Shown: in pieces, positions 26,516-37,500 of the stretch
Layout of the letters: each line of letters begins with the position of its first letter
How positions within the stretch are numbered: position 1 is the first letter of the stretch
Origin: Syngnathus acus
Lineage: Eukaryota > Chordata > Actinopteri > Syngnathiformes > Syngnathidae
Assembly (NCBI RefSeq): GCF_901709675.1
Contig: NC_051092.1
Span: 1,430,491 to 1,494,490, forward strand
Reading direction: 5' to 3'
DNA: 64,000 nucleotides
Notes under the pieces: model-generated
Database searches by the model: none
What the model saw: the letters and a program-made list of their open reading frames with translations, nothing else
Told to the model about the DNA's origin: nothing
Program-made: the position numbers and the translations under genes

Positions 26516-27523
26516 AACTACACATTTGATGATCACATTCCATTTAGAAATGTGATTATGATTCTTCACTTTTTTTTTTTCTTCTCTCTTTTAGCCAAGC
26601 TGCGGTTGTTATGGAAATGCGTGCCGCCGCCTTCCCAGCACGCTGGCTGTTTGACATTCATGGGGTTAAAGTCGTCTGAATGATGAAGTGTCAGTGTTTG
26701 GGACAGTAAATTGGCCGGTTTCAATTGAGAAGCGACTTCCCCTCGGGTCCGCCGCCGGTCCCCACGGGCCGGCCTTGAGCAGAACAGCATGTTGTACATC
26801 CATATAAAAAAGGAGGAAATATGGCGGTACTTTCCTCTTTATGATGGAGTGATTAATCTGTCAAGCATATTGCCGCATAAATTCCCCCTCTCTCCCCTCC
26901 CTGGAAAATACAGTTTTAGCTTACTTTATGCTATATTTTATTTTTCTACTGCCTATAAACATAAAGCATCACAAAGGGCTAATGTTCTCATCAGTATTAT
27001 TACAAAATGACCATAAATCCAACGTCTTGTTAAAATTTTAAGCACTTTCTTTTGGAACGGTTGGACGGAAACATGTTTTAATCTCTGAAAATAAAATATA
27101 AATGACCGCGTTTGATCTTCAGGACTTATGTTCATTAGCTTCCTCTTCCTCAGCGCTGTGTTCAGCACAAGTTCTGTTGCCTTTTGGGGATGTTTTTTTT
27201 TCTTTTTTTTTTTTTCTTATACTTCAGTAGAAATGCCTTGACAACACTGTGCTGCTTATTCCATCCTGAGAGACTGCAAACTAAACAGCAGAAAGACTGT
27301 ATATACGCTTGTTTAGTGCTATGCAAATCATCTTTGCCAGAGGTAAAATTAACATTTTTAATTAAAATATTAGCACCAAACAAACATGGAAAAACACACT
27401 AATGATTAAATCATATTCATAGATTCTCATAGTGGATAAAAGAAGAAGGTATTTGTACCTACTCTGGTACCACATTAGTGCCAAAAATGTGTTGGAAATA
27501 TTCAAATTGATTTAGCAGTGTAA
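26516..27523. other. Intergenic, no gene recognised
   Basis: AT-rich unique sequence with a poly(T) tract near 27,188-27,215, running up to the target-site duplication of the hAT-type element. Confidence 0.6.
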
Positions 27524-27531
27524 TTCGTCAC

Positions 27532-30500
27532 TAGTGTTGGCTCGTGAGTGAACGATTTGTTCAAAAGAATTTCTTTCAGTGAACGAGAGTGAACGAATCA
27601 CTTCCTAAAGTGATTCGTTCTTTTTTCAGTTCATATGACTTCAACCAGTAGGTGTCGGTAATTCGCATTGAAGCTGGTGCCACCTCGCCGTAAAACAAAA
27701 CGAAGAAGAAAATGACGTCACTTCGGGTTCACGAACGAGTCGTAAATTGCATTTCCCGTTCATCAACTGAACGGTTCTGTGAGTGAACGAGTCAGTGAGT
27801 GACTGATTTGCATTTCCAGTTCATCGCGAGAACAGATCAGTGAGGGAACGAATCCTGACTTTCCCGTTCGCGAAGTGCCTTCCTTCCCCCTGTGCATCAA
27901 CGGATCAGTCAGTGAACGTGTTGCGTCTCCCTCCTGGCGTCAACTATGTAAGCCAGAATGTAGATTTACCATTTGCCAAGGAAAGAAAGAAAGAAAGAAC
28001 CACTCACTGAACCACCACTTCTGTTATGCAAGCTAACGGCTAACTTTATTGCATGAAGCGATGGGCCGTTATGCAACAACGGGGAGATTATGCTTCTCTT
28101 TGGGTCATCTTGATTTTATAACACTTCAAATAACATGTATGCATATATACGCCTAAATATTAGTATCCAACATATCTACTGCAATTTCACAGATTGCTAG
28201 TTTGAAATGTACTTTATTATTATTTTAATAAACATTAAAACCTGTTAAAACTTGTCTGGTGTTTTATTCCTTGTTTTTATTTTTTTGGGCATGAAAACTG
28301 ACATTTGGTTAACTGCTTTATATGACCATATGTATATGTGTTTTACGTTGTGTAATATGTGTTGGTGTCCCCCAAAATAAAGCGCAAGTAGTCAATTACA
28401 CATTCTTGACACGTAAAAGAAATGCATACATTTATTAGGTACACTTGAAAATGGTGGTGTACCTAATGGAGCGTCCGTGTGACGTCACAGACATCCAGCC
28501 AATCAGGAGGTGGGGGTGAGGGCGGGTGTGGCACTTTTTACTTTCAGTTCAACTTTGACCATAATATTTCCCTAATAAAGTGGCCTGTTATTAGGTACAC
28601 TTGAAAATGGCGGTGTACCTAATGGAGTGTCCAAGTGACGTCACAGATCAACCAGCCAATCAGAAAGGGAATCTTGGAAAACATTGGAATGCGGCCCCAA
28701 GGACTGGAGCTTGACGCCTGTGACCTTTGACCATGATATTTCCCTAATGAAGTGGCCTGTTATTAGGTACACTTGAAAATGGCGGTGTACCTAATGGAGT
28801 GACCGTGTGGTTCGCTCGTTAAGTGCACCTGCGTGAAAAGTTTTAGCTCCTGCAGAACGTGAAAATGGCTAAAACTTTTCACGCAGGTGTGTTTAACGAG
28901 GGTAACTTGGAAAACGTATTGGAACGCGGCCCCGAGGACTAGCGCTTGACACCTGTGACCTTTGACCATGATATTTCCCTAATAAATTGGCCTGTTATTA
29001 GGTACACTTGAAAATGGCAGTGTACCTAATGGAGTGTCCGTGTGATTCCCTCGTTAAGTGCACCTGCGTGAAAAGTTTTAGCTCCTGCCGAACGTGAAAA
29101 TGACCAAAAACTTTTCACGCAGCTGCGCTTAACGAGGGTCACTTGGAAAACATATTGGAACGCGGCCCCGAGGACTAGAGCTTGACACCTGTGACCTTTG
29201 ACCATGATATTTCCCTAATAAAGTGGCCTGTTATTAGGTACACTTGAAAATGGCAGTGTACCTAATGGAGTGTCCGTGTGGTTCCCTCGTTAAGTGCACC
29301 TGCGTGAAAAGTTTTAGCTCCTGCAGAACGTGAAAATGGCTAAAACTTTTCACGCAGGTGTGTATAACGAGGGTAACTTGGAAAACGTATTGGAACGCGG
29401 CCCAGAGGTTTAGAGCTTGACACCTGTGACCTTTGACCATGATATTTCCCTAATAAAGTGGCCTGTTATTAGGTACACTTGAAAATGGCAGTGTACCTAA
29501 TGGAGTGTCCGTGTGGTTCCCTCGTTAAGTGCACCTGCGTGAAAAGTTTTAGCTCCTGCAGAACGTGAAAATGGCTAAAACTTTTCACGCAGGTGTGTAT
29601 AACGAGGGTAACTTGGAAAACGTATTGGAACGCGGCCCAGAGGTTTAGAGCTTGACACCTGTGACCTTTGACCATGATATTTCCCTAATAAAGTGGCCTG
29701 TTATTAGGTACACTTGAAAATGGCAGTGTACCTAATGGAGTGTCCGTGTGGTTCCCTCGTTAAGTGCACCTGCGTGAAAAGTTTTAGCTCCTGCAGAACG
29801 TGAAAATGGCTAAAACTTTTCACGCAGGTGTGTTTAACGAGGGTAACTTGGAAAACGTATTGGAACGCGGCCCAGAGGACTAGAGCTTGACACCTGTGAC
29901 CTTTGACCATGATATTTCCCTAATAAAGTGGCCTGTTATTAGGTATACTTGAAAATGGCAGTGTACCTAATGGAGTGTCCGTCTGATTCCCTCGTTAAGT
30001 GCACCTGCGTGAAAAGTTTTAGCTCCTGCCGAACGTGAAAATGACCAAAAACTTTTCACGCAGCTGCGCTTAACGAGGGTAACTTGGAAAACGTATTGGA
30101 ACGCGGCCCCGAAGACTAGAGCTTGACACCTGTGACCTTTGACCATGATATTTCCCTAATAAAGTGGCCTGTTATTAGGTACACTTGAAAATGGCAGTGT
30201 ACCTAATGGAGTGTCCGTGTGATTCCCTCGTTAAGTGCACCTGCGTGAAAAGTTTTAGCTCCTGCCGAACGTGAAAATGACCAAAAACTTTTCACGCAGC
30301 TGCGCTTAACGAGGGTAACTTGGAAAACATATTGGAACGCGGCCCCGAAGACTAGAGCTTGACACCTGTGACCTTTGACCATGATATTTCCCTAATAAAG
30401 TGGCCTGTTATTAGGTACACTTGGAAATGGAAGTGTACCTAATGGAGTGGCCGTGTGGTTCCCTCGTTAAGTGCACCTGCGTGAAAAGTTTTAGCTCCTG

Positions 30501-30919
30501 CAGAACGTGAAAATGGCTAAAACTTTTCACGCAGGTGTGTTTAACGAGGGTAACTTGGAAAACATATTGGAACGCGGCCCCGAGGACTAGAGCTTGACAC
30601 CTGTGACCTTTGACCATGATATTTCCCTAATAAAGGGCCTGTTATGTACACCTGAAAATGGCGGCGTACCGAATGACGTCACAGATCAATCAGCCAATCA
30701 GGAGGTGGGGGTGAGGGCGGGTGTGGTACTTTTCATTTTCACTTGAGCTTTTTCCCTAATGAAGTGGCCTGTGATTAGGTACACCTCATGGACACTTCAA
30801 TAGGTACACTACACGAGGTAAACGTAAATAAATAAATAAATAATCTTTTGAACAAATCTTTTGAGTGAACTGATTCTAAAGATTTAGTTCACTTAAAAGA
30901 ACTGGAATGCACATCACTA
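27532..30919. mobile_element. Non-autonomous hAT-type DNA transposon, 3.39 kb, with perfect TSD
   Basis: The element begins TAGTGTTGGCT and ends GCACATCACTA, so the ends are short imperfect inverted repeats (8 of 11 match). It is flanked by the perfect 8-bp direct repeat TTCGTCAC at 27,524-27,531 and 30,920-30,927. An 8-bp duplication and TAGTG-type ends are hallmarks of hAT elements. The left 400 bp is built of many copies of GTGAACGA and its reverse; the right 80 bp has related GTGAACT repeats. The interior carries a minisatellite array (28,434-30,785). No transposase-like reading frame is present, so it would have been mobilised in trans. Confidence 0.75.
28434..30785. repeat. Tandem array of ~235-bp hairpin units with shorter edge units
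   Basis: Unit starts (ATTAGGTACACT or a variant) fall at 28434, 28590, 28762, 28997, 29233, 29468, 29703, 29938, 30174, 30410, a decayed one near 30643, and 30774. Spacings are 156, 172, 235, 236, 235, 235, 235, 236, 236, 233 and 131 bp. Each full unit opens with a 12-bp inverted repeat (ATTAGGTACACT ... AGTGTACCTAAT). It then has a hairpin with ~35-nt arms starting CCCTCGTTAAGTGCACCTGC, then TGACCTTTGACC, and ends CCTAATAAAGTGGCCTG. The short edge units lack the hairpin and instead hold TGACGTCA plus CCAATCA. The minus-strand 68-codon frames in the array are by-products of the repeat, not genes. Confidence 0.95.
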
Positions 30920-31166
30920 TTCGTCACAAAATGTTTTTGTGCATCCATTTAGTTACATTTTAGTTTATGTTCGGCGCTTTTAATAGGTTTTGAGCATTTG
31001 TGCAAATGTCAAGTATAATCTGTGATTTCAGATTTACAAATAGAAATAAATCATCTGATGGTAGCAACTGGATGAAGGCTCAACTAAAAACGTCACGTTT
31101 TTAACGCTACTATACCGCCCTCTTGAGGATGTAAGAAGAAACTACATACAAGACAACACTTTCACT

Positions 31167-31190
31167 TTTATTATGCAGTGGTGCTTTATT
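31167..31190 (-). terminator. anxa2: Tandem AATAAA poly(A) signals of ANXA2
   Basis: Two AATAAA hexamers on the minus strand, at 31185-31190 and 31167-31172, lie about 100-120 bases past the ANXA2 stop codon. They predict a short 3' UTR. Which one is used cannot be told from sequence. Confidence 0.7.
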
Positions 31191-31287
31191 GCTATTTTGC
31201 TTCAATAATACTTATCAACATTCCTCACATTGCAAAAAAATATTGCTGCTTTAGGTCCAGTTATCTTGATTTATCAAGTGAAAGAAT

Positions 31288-33774
31288 TTAGTCCTCTGCT
31301 CCACAAAGACCCAGCAGAACCCTCTGGTAGTCTCCCTTGGTGTGTTCCTGCACAGGGAGCACAAAAGAGCAGCGTCAAATCAAGCAGCTTGTATTGTGAT
31401 GACGTCACCCACTCGTGGACTCACCATGAGGGTCTTTTGAAGAGACTGGCCGTGGTGGGCTTTGTATTCCGAGCAGATCTTCTTCAGGTCCACTTCACAG
31501 CGTGACACAATGATCCTGCTCACCACCTTTTCCTTGGCTCCTTTATTCTGAGAATAAACATTGAGAACACATCAGCACATATTCGGCTCTAAATCAGGGC
31601 ACACTTGTTTAGCTGATCCACGACCTCTATGAATGTGACGTAAAATACTATAATGATAGCAAATTACGGAGCGTCCTGAAGGTGGCACTGTTGCCAAACA
31701 GTACCTGATATTTCTAATACAGCATCAAAGTGCTTTTTATTGCCCCCCACACACATTCCTCTAGTACCACTTTAAGAGAACGTTGAGTTCATAATACTGT
31801 CCTGTATCCATTTACCTTCATAGCGTCGTGCAATTTGTTGGCAAAAAACAGCTGCTTATTTTCAAAGCTTTGCACTGAGAAAAAAAGGCAAAAAAAATAC
31901 ATCACCATACAAGTAATCGTGCGAGTTTTGTATTAGATGAAAATCTCAAGTACCTAGAACCAGGAAGGACCTCTGGAGGTCTCCTTTGACTTCCTTCATG
32001 ATGCTTTCCTGCATATCGTAGGGGCTGTAACTCTTGTACCTCTGAAACACTGCAGAGGAAACATACGCTGCTTGATGTTGACAAAACAAAAACACGCATT
32101 GTGGCATCCGCCGAACCTTTTTGCAGGTGCGGGACGCTCCTCTCCGTCATGATGGAGATCCAGGTGGCCACATCCGTTCCTCTGACCTTCACGCCGGCGT
32201 CATACAGTTTCTGCGTTGGATCGGTAAATACCATGCAGTTAGCAATCAAGGGCATTTTAATAGAAATGCACCGCAAGTTTAAAAAAAATAAATCCCAACT
32301 TTTACATGCGAGGATTTTATCAGGTGTGGACACAACTCACTCTGGCATCGTCGTCAATCTTCTCGTAGTCCACCACAGAGGACGGCTCGTCTCTCTTGGT
32401 CTGCACGGGATTGAAGGTTGGCATGATTCCATGTCCAAATTATGACGGCAAAGTGTTAGAGCGCACCTGAACCAGAGCCAGCAGCAGCTTTGCAAAGTTT
32501 CCAGAAGTGTCACCTGCTACGTCTTTATCCAGGTCCTTCTTGAATACTGCGGAAAGGCTTCCATTTTAGATGGCAAGCGAGGTGTTGCAGAAATGATGGC
32601 TACTATGTTTATATTGCAGAATTTAGCATACAAGTCTTAATTTCTTTTCATTTGAGTTCGTATAGTTCTGCCTTTTTGGCGTTCTTACTCACACTCCTTG
32701 TAGACTTCCTTGATTTCCTGCAGCTCGGCGTTGCTGCGGGAACACAGAATCTCGATGAGTGTTTCCTCATCAGTGCCGAGGCCCTGAAACACAAGTCCAC
32801 CAAAAGTCACAAGACATACAATATGTAAAAGGCTGCATTCTGCGCTCTCACCACAAGAGGGCAGTGCGGCTTTGGAAATGAGCCTGCCGGAAGGCTGGCT
32901 AAATATTGTGGCCCATTGTGTACCTTAATGGATCCTCTGATCTCTGAGGCATCATACTGGGACGTGCTCTTCATCAGACCAAGTATGACTGATTCCACGG
33001 AGCCCGACAGCGCCCCCTTCAGAGCTGAGATCATGTCCTAAAAGAAAACAGCGTCACTTTAGTGAGGATAAGCGATTCAGCAAATTTTCTGTAAGTCAAC
33101 AAATAGCAACAGGAAACATACGCACCTTCTTTGCTCTCTTTTCATAAGCAAATGCAATTTCCCTCCTCTGAGAGTACGTCCGCTTTGTTAGGACGTCAAT
33201 GATTGTCTGTTCGTCCACACCTGAAGGACAGAAAAAATGCTCTGTTAGTTACAACGCTCTTATTTTTGTTTTGTTTCCTTGAGCAGTCAAAAAAATTGCA
33301 ACTACAGCACCTTTAAAACCTTTGCAGGAACAAATGACAAAGTAGTGCCATGCTAACTAAATGGAGGTGTTGTTCACCATTACCAGGAGCTTCCAGTATT
33401 TTGCACAGCGCTCTGGCAGCGCTGAGGTCACAGAACTGGACCGCTTCCCATTTAGTTTTTTTTTTAAAGCCAAGATGCTGACTCACAGACAGTTTGTACA
33501 GAGAAACTTCAGCTGCATTTATTCAACAGGAATATACACAATGTATCTTGCCTTTAGTTTTGATAGCTGTCTCTATCCTCGCAGCATCTTTTTCAGGGTC
33601 AAAATCCAACGCAGGTGTCACAGTGGGGTATTTTGGTTCATGGGACTGTGGGGTGAAGAAAAAAAAAAACACGTTAGTCGATTTAATAAAAGATGTCGTC
33701 ATGTAAAAAAATGTTTTTGACTTGACCTCAGCCTCAAGGGACAGTTGCCCCAGGAATTCAGCCACCATTGCCAT
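31288..33774 (-). CDS. anxa2: Annexin A2, complete, 12 coding exons
   Basis: Calcium-dependent phospholipid-binding protein that acts at the plasma and endosomal membranes and pairs with S100A10. Coding exons on the minus strand: 33727-33774, 33552-33645, 33126-33220, 32924-33037, 32693-32783, 32467-32546, 32341-32400, 32117-32210, 31954-32049, 31816-31874, 31425-31547, 31288-31347. They join in frame to 1,014 bp, giving 337 residues; human annexin A2 has 339. Four annexin repeats cover roughly residues 33-104, 105-176, 189-261 and 264-336, with calcium loops KGVDE, KGLGTDEE, VRGTD and NKGAKE; the last is degenerate. The first exon encodes [16 protein letters not shown], which keeps the V, E, L and LSLE positions of the S100A10-binding helix. 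The cysteine found there in human is Gly. All introns are GT-AG except the one after 33552, which starts with GC. The start is the Met aligned with the family N-terminus, 10 bases inside an exon with acceptor at 33785-33786. Exon calls are mine, by translation and family recall. Confidence 0.97.
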
Positions 33775-34217
33775 TTTGACTGCCCTGCAAAAAGGGACAC
33801 ATCATGTGATCATGAATGAGTGAATCCCGTCACCGAGGCCACCTTTTGTTTATTCTACTGATGTAATCACATTCTTCTACAGCCATCTCCATAATGGAGC
33901 AATAAAAGACACATATGTGCGTTTGCTGTCATCAGTTCCCGGTCAATGCAATTAGAAGCGACTCGCTAGTCATTGACACACATGCAGTGAACGGACACGC
34001 CCTGGACTGCAGTATGAAATCACACAGCAGTCACGCGTGTGGAGCCAATGTGAGGTGGGCTGGATTGTTCCTGAACACGGGAAACAAAACATTGGCACAA
34101 ACAATTCAAGATAGGCCATGAATCAGCTATTTTTTTCCCCTCAAGGTTTTAAACATTACTGCATGACAACGCTAGTAAGTTTTCAACAGCAGCGTGTCAA
34201 GTAACAATGAAACTTAC

Positions 34218-34330
34218 CTAACTTGTAGAAGTTGGCACAATACGAAGGAGTCCCGCTGATGTGTTGGATTTTTGTGTGTGGAGCTGGAATGCCAGTGCGG
34301 CTGACACGGAGAGGACTTCCCCTTTCACCT
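34218..34330 (-). other. anxa2: ANXA2 non-coding first exon (5' UTR), upstream end approximate
   Basis: A strong splice donor (TTAG followed by gtaagtttc on the minus strand) lies at 34211-34221, so an exon ends at 34218. The next acceptor, ttttgcag, opens coding exon 1 at 33784. Annexin A2 genes usually have a separate untranslated first exon, which fits. The transcription start is not visible; the right edge given is an estimate inside a purine-rich stretch near 34.30-34.35 kb. Confidence 0.5.
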
Positions 34331-34459
34331 CCTCCTCCCCTTTCCACCCACTTATGACTCCACCCAGTTGGACAAGCAGCCACTGCAAAGTTGATCCTGA
34401 AGCTACTCAGTTCTGATTGATAATCTCTGATCTAATCAGGTGACCCTCAGGTTTGCAAC

Positions 34460-34465
34460 TTTATT
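34460..34465 (-). terminator. ice2: AATAAA poly(A) signal of ICE2
   Basis: The minus-strand AATAAA is 122 bases past the predicted ICE2 stop, in a T-poor context. It puts the ICE2 3' end near 34.44 kb, only one to two hundred bases upstream of the ANXA2 first exon on the same strand. Confidence 0.6.
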
Positions 34466-34586
34466 GGGCTTCCATTTTAGAAAAGTACAACTGAGAACAT
34501 ATACAATCATGGCTGCTTTAGAAAACATAGAAACTACTTTGAGGGTTTTAGCATGGAGTATCTCGCATATAACATGCTGAGAGATC

Positions 34587-37500
34587 TTAAAATGGATGCT
34601 GGATGACTTTTTGAATGGAATTGTTGCGATTTGCTGAGTAGTAGTTTTTTTTCTTTTTTTTCTTCTTCTTCTTCCCTCCTGGCTTGCCCGCTGTCCCTGC
34701 CGCATTTGCATCGATTGAAGCCTGCCGCAAGCACAGTAACAACAGGACAAATGCTTTTAGGATTTAAACTGCACCATCAGATATTCAAACGAGATTGACG
34801 ATTTTCGAGTCGACTTTGCGTCAGTCGTGAAATGACCGTCAATGAGTTGACTACAGTAGAAGCGAGTATTTCACACTGCAATGCTTTCTTTTGTCCTGCT
34901 TGTTGGTTCTGCACTTGCAGGAATGCAGCATTGGCTCTGGTTCAGCCAGTCTTAAAAATGCTTCGTCGAGAGCATTGAGAGCACGTGCGATTTTTTTTTT
35001 TTTTTTACCTGTGGCACAGATTGCGGGGGAAAGGTGCAGGGGACACGTCCGTGGTTTTTGTGAAAAGGCAGCACCACGGTGGGATCCACGGGTATCCACG
35101 GCACGGGGCCATTTTCGGGAGGCCGGGGGAGATGGCCGTGGACTCGGTGCAAGTCGTAAGCGGTTCGACACACTTTCTCATCGGTCACTTTTAGGAAAGT
35201 CACAAAAGGCTCCCCTGGTTTGTGGGTGATCAGGTATTGCCCTTCTTCCATTCTACAAAAACACATTGCATCACAGATGGCGTGTCAATGCATTCAGCGT
35301 GATTTCATCCGGTGAGTGGAATGTGGGGAAATGTGCTTTGTCTATTGGGAGTTGCGCAATTGCAATAAACCTGCGTCGCAGTTCTAAGCCTGAAGGTGTC
35401 GGGACCTGAGTGAACTTGGATCATTTTCAAACAGAACGTACTGTATGGACAACCTGCAGACCTATCAGAGCACAAGCCCAACCCCTCAATGATAACGTTA
35501 ACAATAAACAGTGAAACCGCCAAAGTCAAATGCCCTAATCGGTGTACAGTTTAGAATTCATCCAATGGTTTTAAAATAAAAGAAAAAAAGTCTCAAATAT
35601 CACGAAAACCCTAAGAGTTGAGACCTTCACTCTGCATTTTGTTTGGCTATCAGTGACTGATAGGAGAGAGGAAACGTGTGAAGGCACTTGGGAAAGTTTC
35701 TCAAACTACTTAGTCCAATTCATTAAATATGAATTACGTCCACAAATGTATTTTTACCAAACGGTCAATATCATAGCACTGAAAGCATAATGGTCCGGAA
35801 ATGATAATGATCAGAGAGCTTGCCAACAAACGGCTCAGTTTTAATGTCTCTATCAAGTGAGAAGTGGTTTGATTTCTGTCAATGCCACAGCGACCGTCGA
35901 CTGACAATTTTAGTGGATCAGATGGCCTGCTAGCTAGCGCTAACAACAAGGAGGTCTGGTCTAAGAACTGTCATTTTGTTTCCCCCAGGTTGGTTATATT
36001 AATGATATGAAAAGAGTTAATGAAAATATGTTACAAATAACAAGACGGAGTGGTGCCAAGTATGAACAATCTCAAGCGTTTGTTGTCTTTTCAACGTCGT
36101 GCGCTGTTAGCGACTTACTTTGTCAGCTTTTTCAAAAGGTGGTGCAGAATGTTGAGTGACTTCACCGGGCTGTGAACACAAATAAGAAGGTGTCATTATG
36201 TTGACGTGGACAAAGTGTACACGGCAGTCACTCAAGTGACAAAAATATGACCGTTGCATTTCCACTGATTTTGCATTTTGAGATTGATCATGAAATCGTC
36301 ATGAGAATCATCACGGAGAGGCGCCAACTCACTTGAACCCGCAGGAGCTGTTTTGTCGCCACGCGTCAGGCAGCCTTCTGAGCAGCGCAACTTTAGAAGT
36401 GTGTGGATTGATGTGAGCTATGTGGAAAGAAAGGGTTAGCGAGGAAGCTAATGAGTGCACACAACGATTGTTTTCCTCCAAAACGCCAGCAGCGCTGACA
36501 AAAGGCGTGCAACATCTCCTTTCTTACATTTTCAACAAATCCTCCCTTCAGTCATAAATGGATAAAAACCACAAATAGAAAATGACCACATGATGAGCCA
36601 TCAGGCACAAAGAGGGAAGTCTTATATCAACTTACGTAAGCCTTTTATTTAGTTTCAATTTAGCTTGAACACACTGACGTGGTTTGTGGGAGACTGAAAA
36701 AATATGAAGTGGCTTTCGCAAAATATGTGTTATCAGAGAGGGTTTTCCACAGCTCCACCCATGTTTTCACAACAGATACAATAATCGTGTCGTAAACTTT
36801 GGACTACCCGTTGGAAGATTTTAAAGCAAACCATATGATGGAAGACGAGTTTCCCTTTAGCTCGAGGTTGCTTTTAGGCTGTGGATGTTGTTATGGCAAC
36901 AGCGTAAACTGGAATCCGACTGCAGTGGGAGGAGGAGGAGGTGAGTCATCTAAAGACTATTCAAATGCTTTATGTGGGAGGGTCCGCTTGCCTCAGTCAA
37001 TGTGAGGGAAAATAAAAAAGTGGAACTTCCAAAGAAACGAAAGAAGCTACACGGTCATTATTCTGAGGCGTAGCCAGGAATTCTTCCAGTAGGGGCGCGC
37101 GCCCACAGGAAAAAGAATCGAACATCACCCACGCCGTTCGCTGATCGCTAAAACAACATCCGGGTCCGGGAGGCAAACGGTGAATGGATAACATCGCGCA
37201 CATAGAATAGCGCAAGCACATTCGCGCAAGACCGAAAGAAAAAAACGGCATGAAAATGAAGAATCGAAAAAGCTCGATTTTTTTCAACCGGGGCGCAGGG
37301 AGTCCTAACCGGGGCGCCGCCCCGGCTCGGCTACGCCACTGTGAGGAATATTTTTACCTACGAAGGACACTGTCGTGGCGTGCAGTGCCGTTTCCGTCCA
37401 CAGCTGGCAAGCCTCGCTGCTGGTCAGACACTCGACCCCGTGACACAGCTGGTACTCCAGCTTGGGCAAAACATGCACCGGCACAAACTGATTTGAAGGA

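Noticed and set aside
1-27523. FOXB1 or another neighbour gene in the left part
   Set aside because: No forkhead domain or other recognisable coding sequence is present in any frame.
28763-30617. Near-identical 68-codon minus-strand reading frames repeated in the array
   Set aside because: They run through the hairpin and unit border, occur only in type A units, are broken in the 236-bp type B units and resemble no protein family. They are by-products of the tandem repeat.
28434-30785. CRISPR-like array of palindromic repeats
   Set aside because: The units are 235 bp and nearly identical throughout with no unique spacers, and the genome is eukaryotic.
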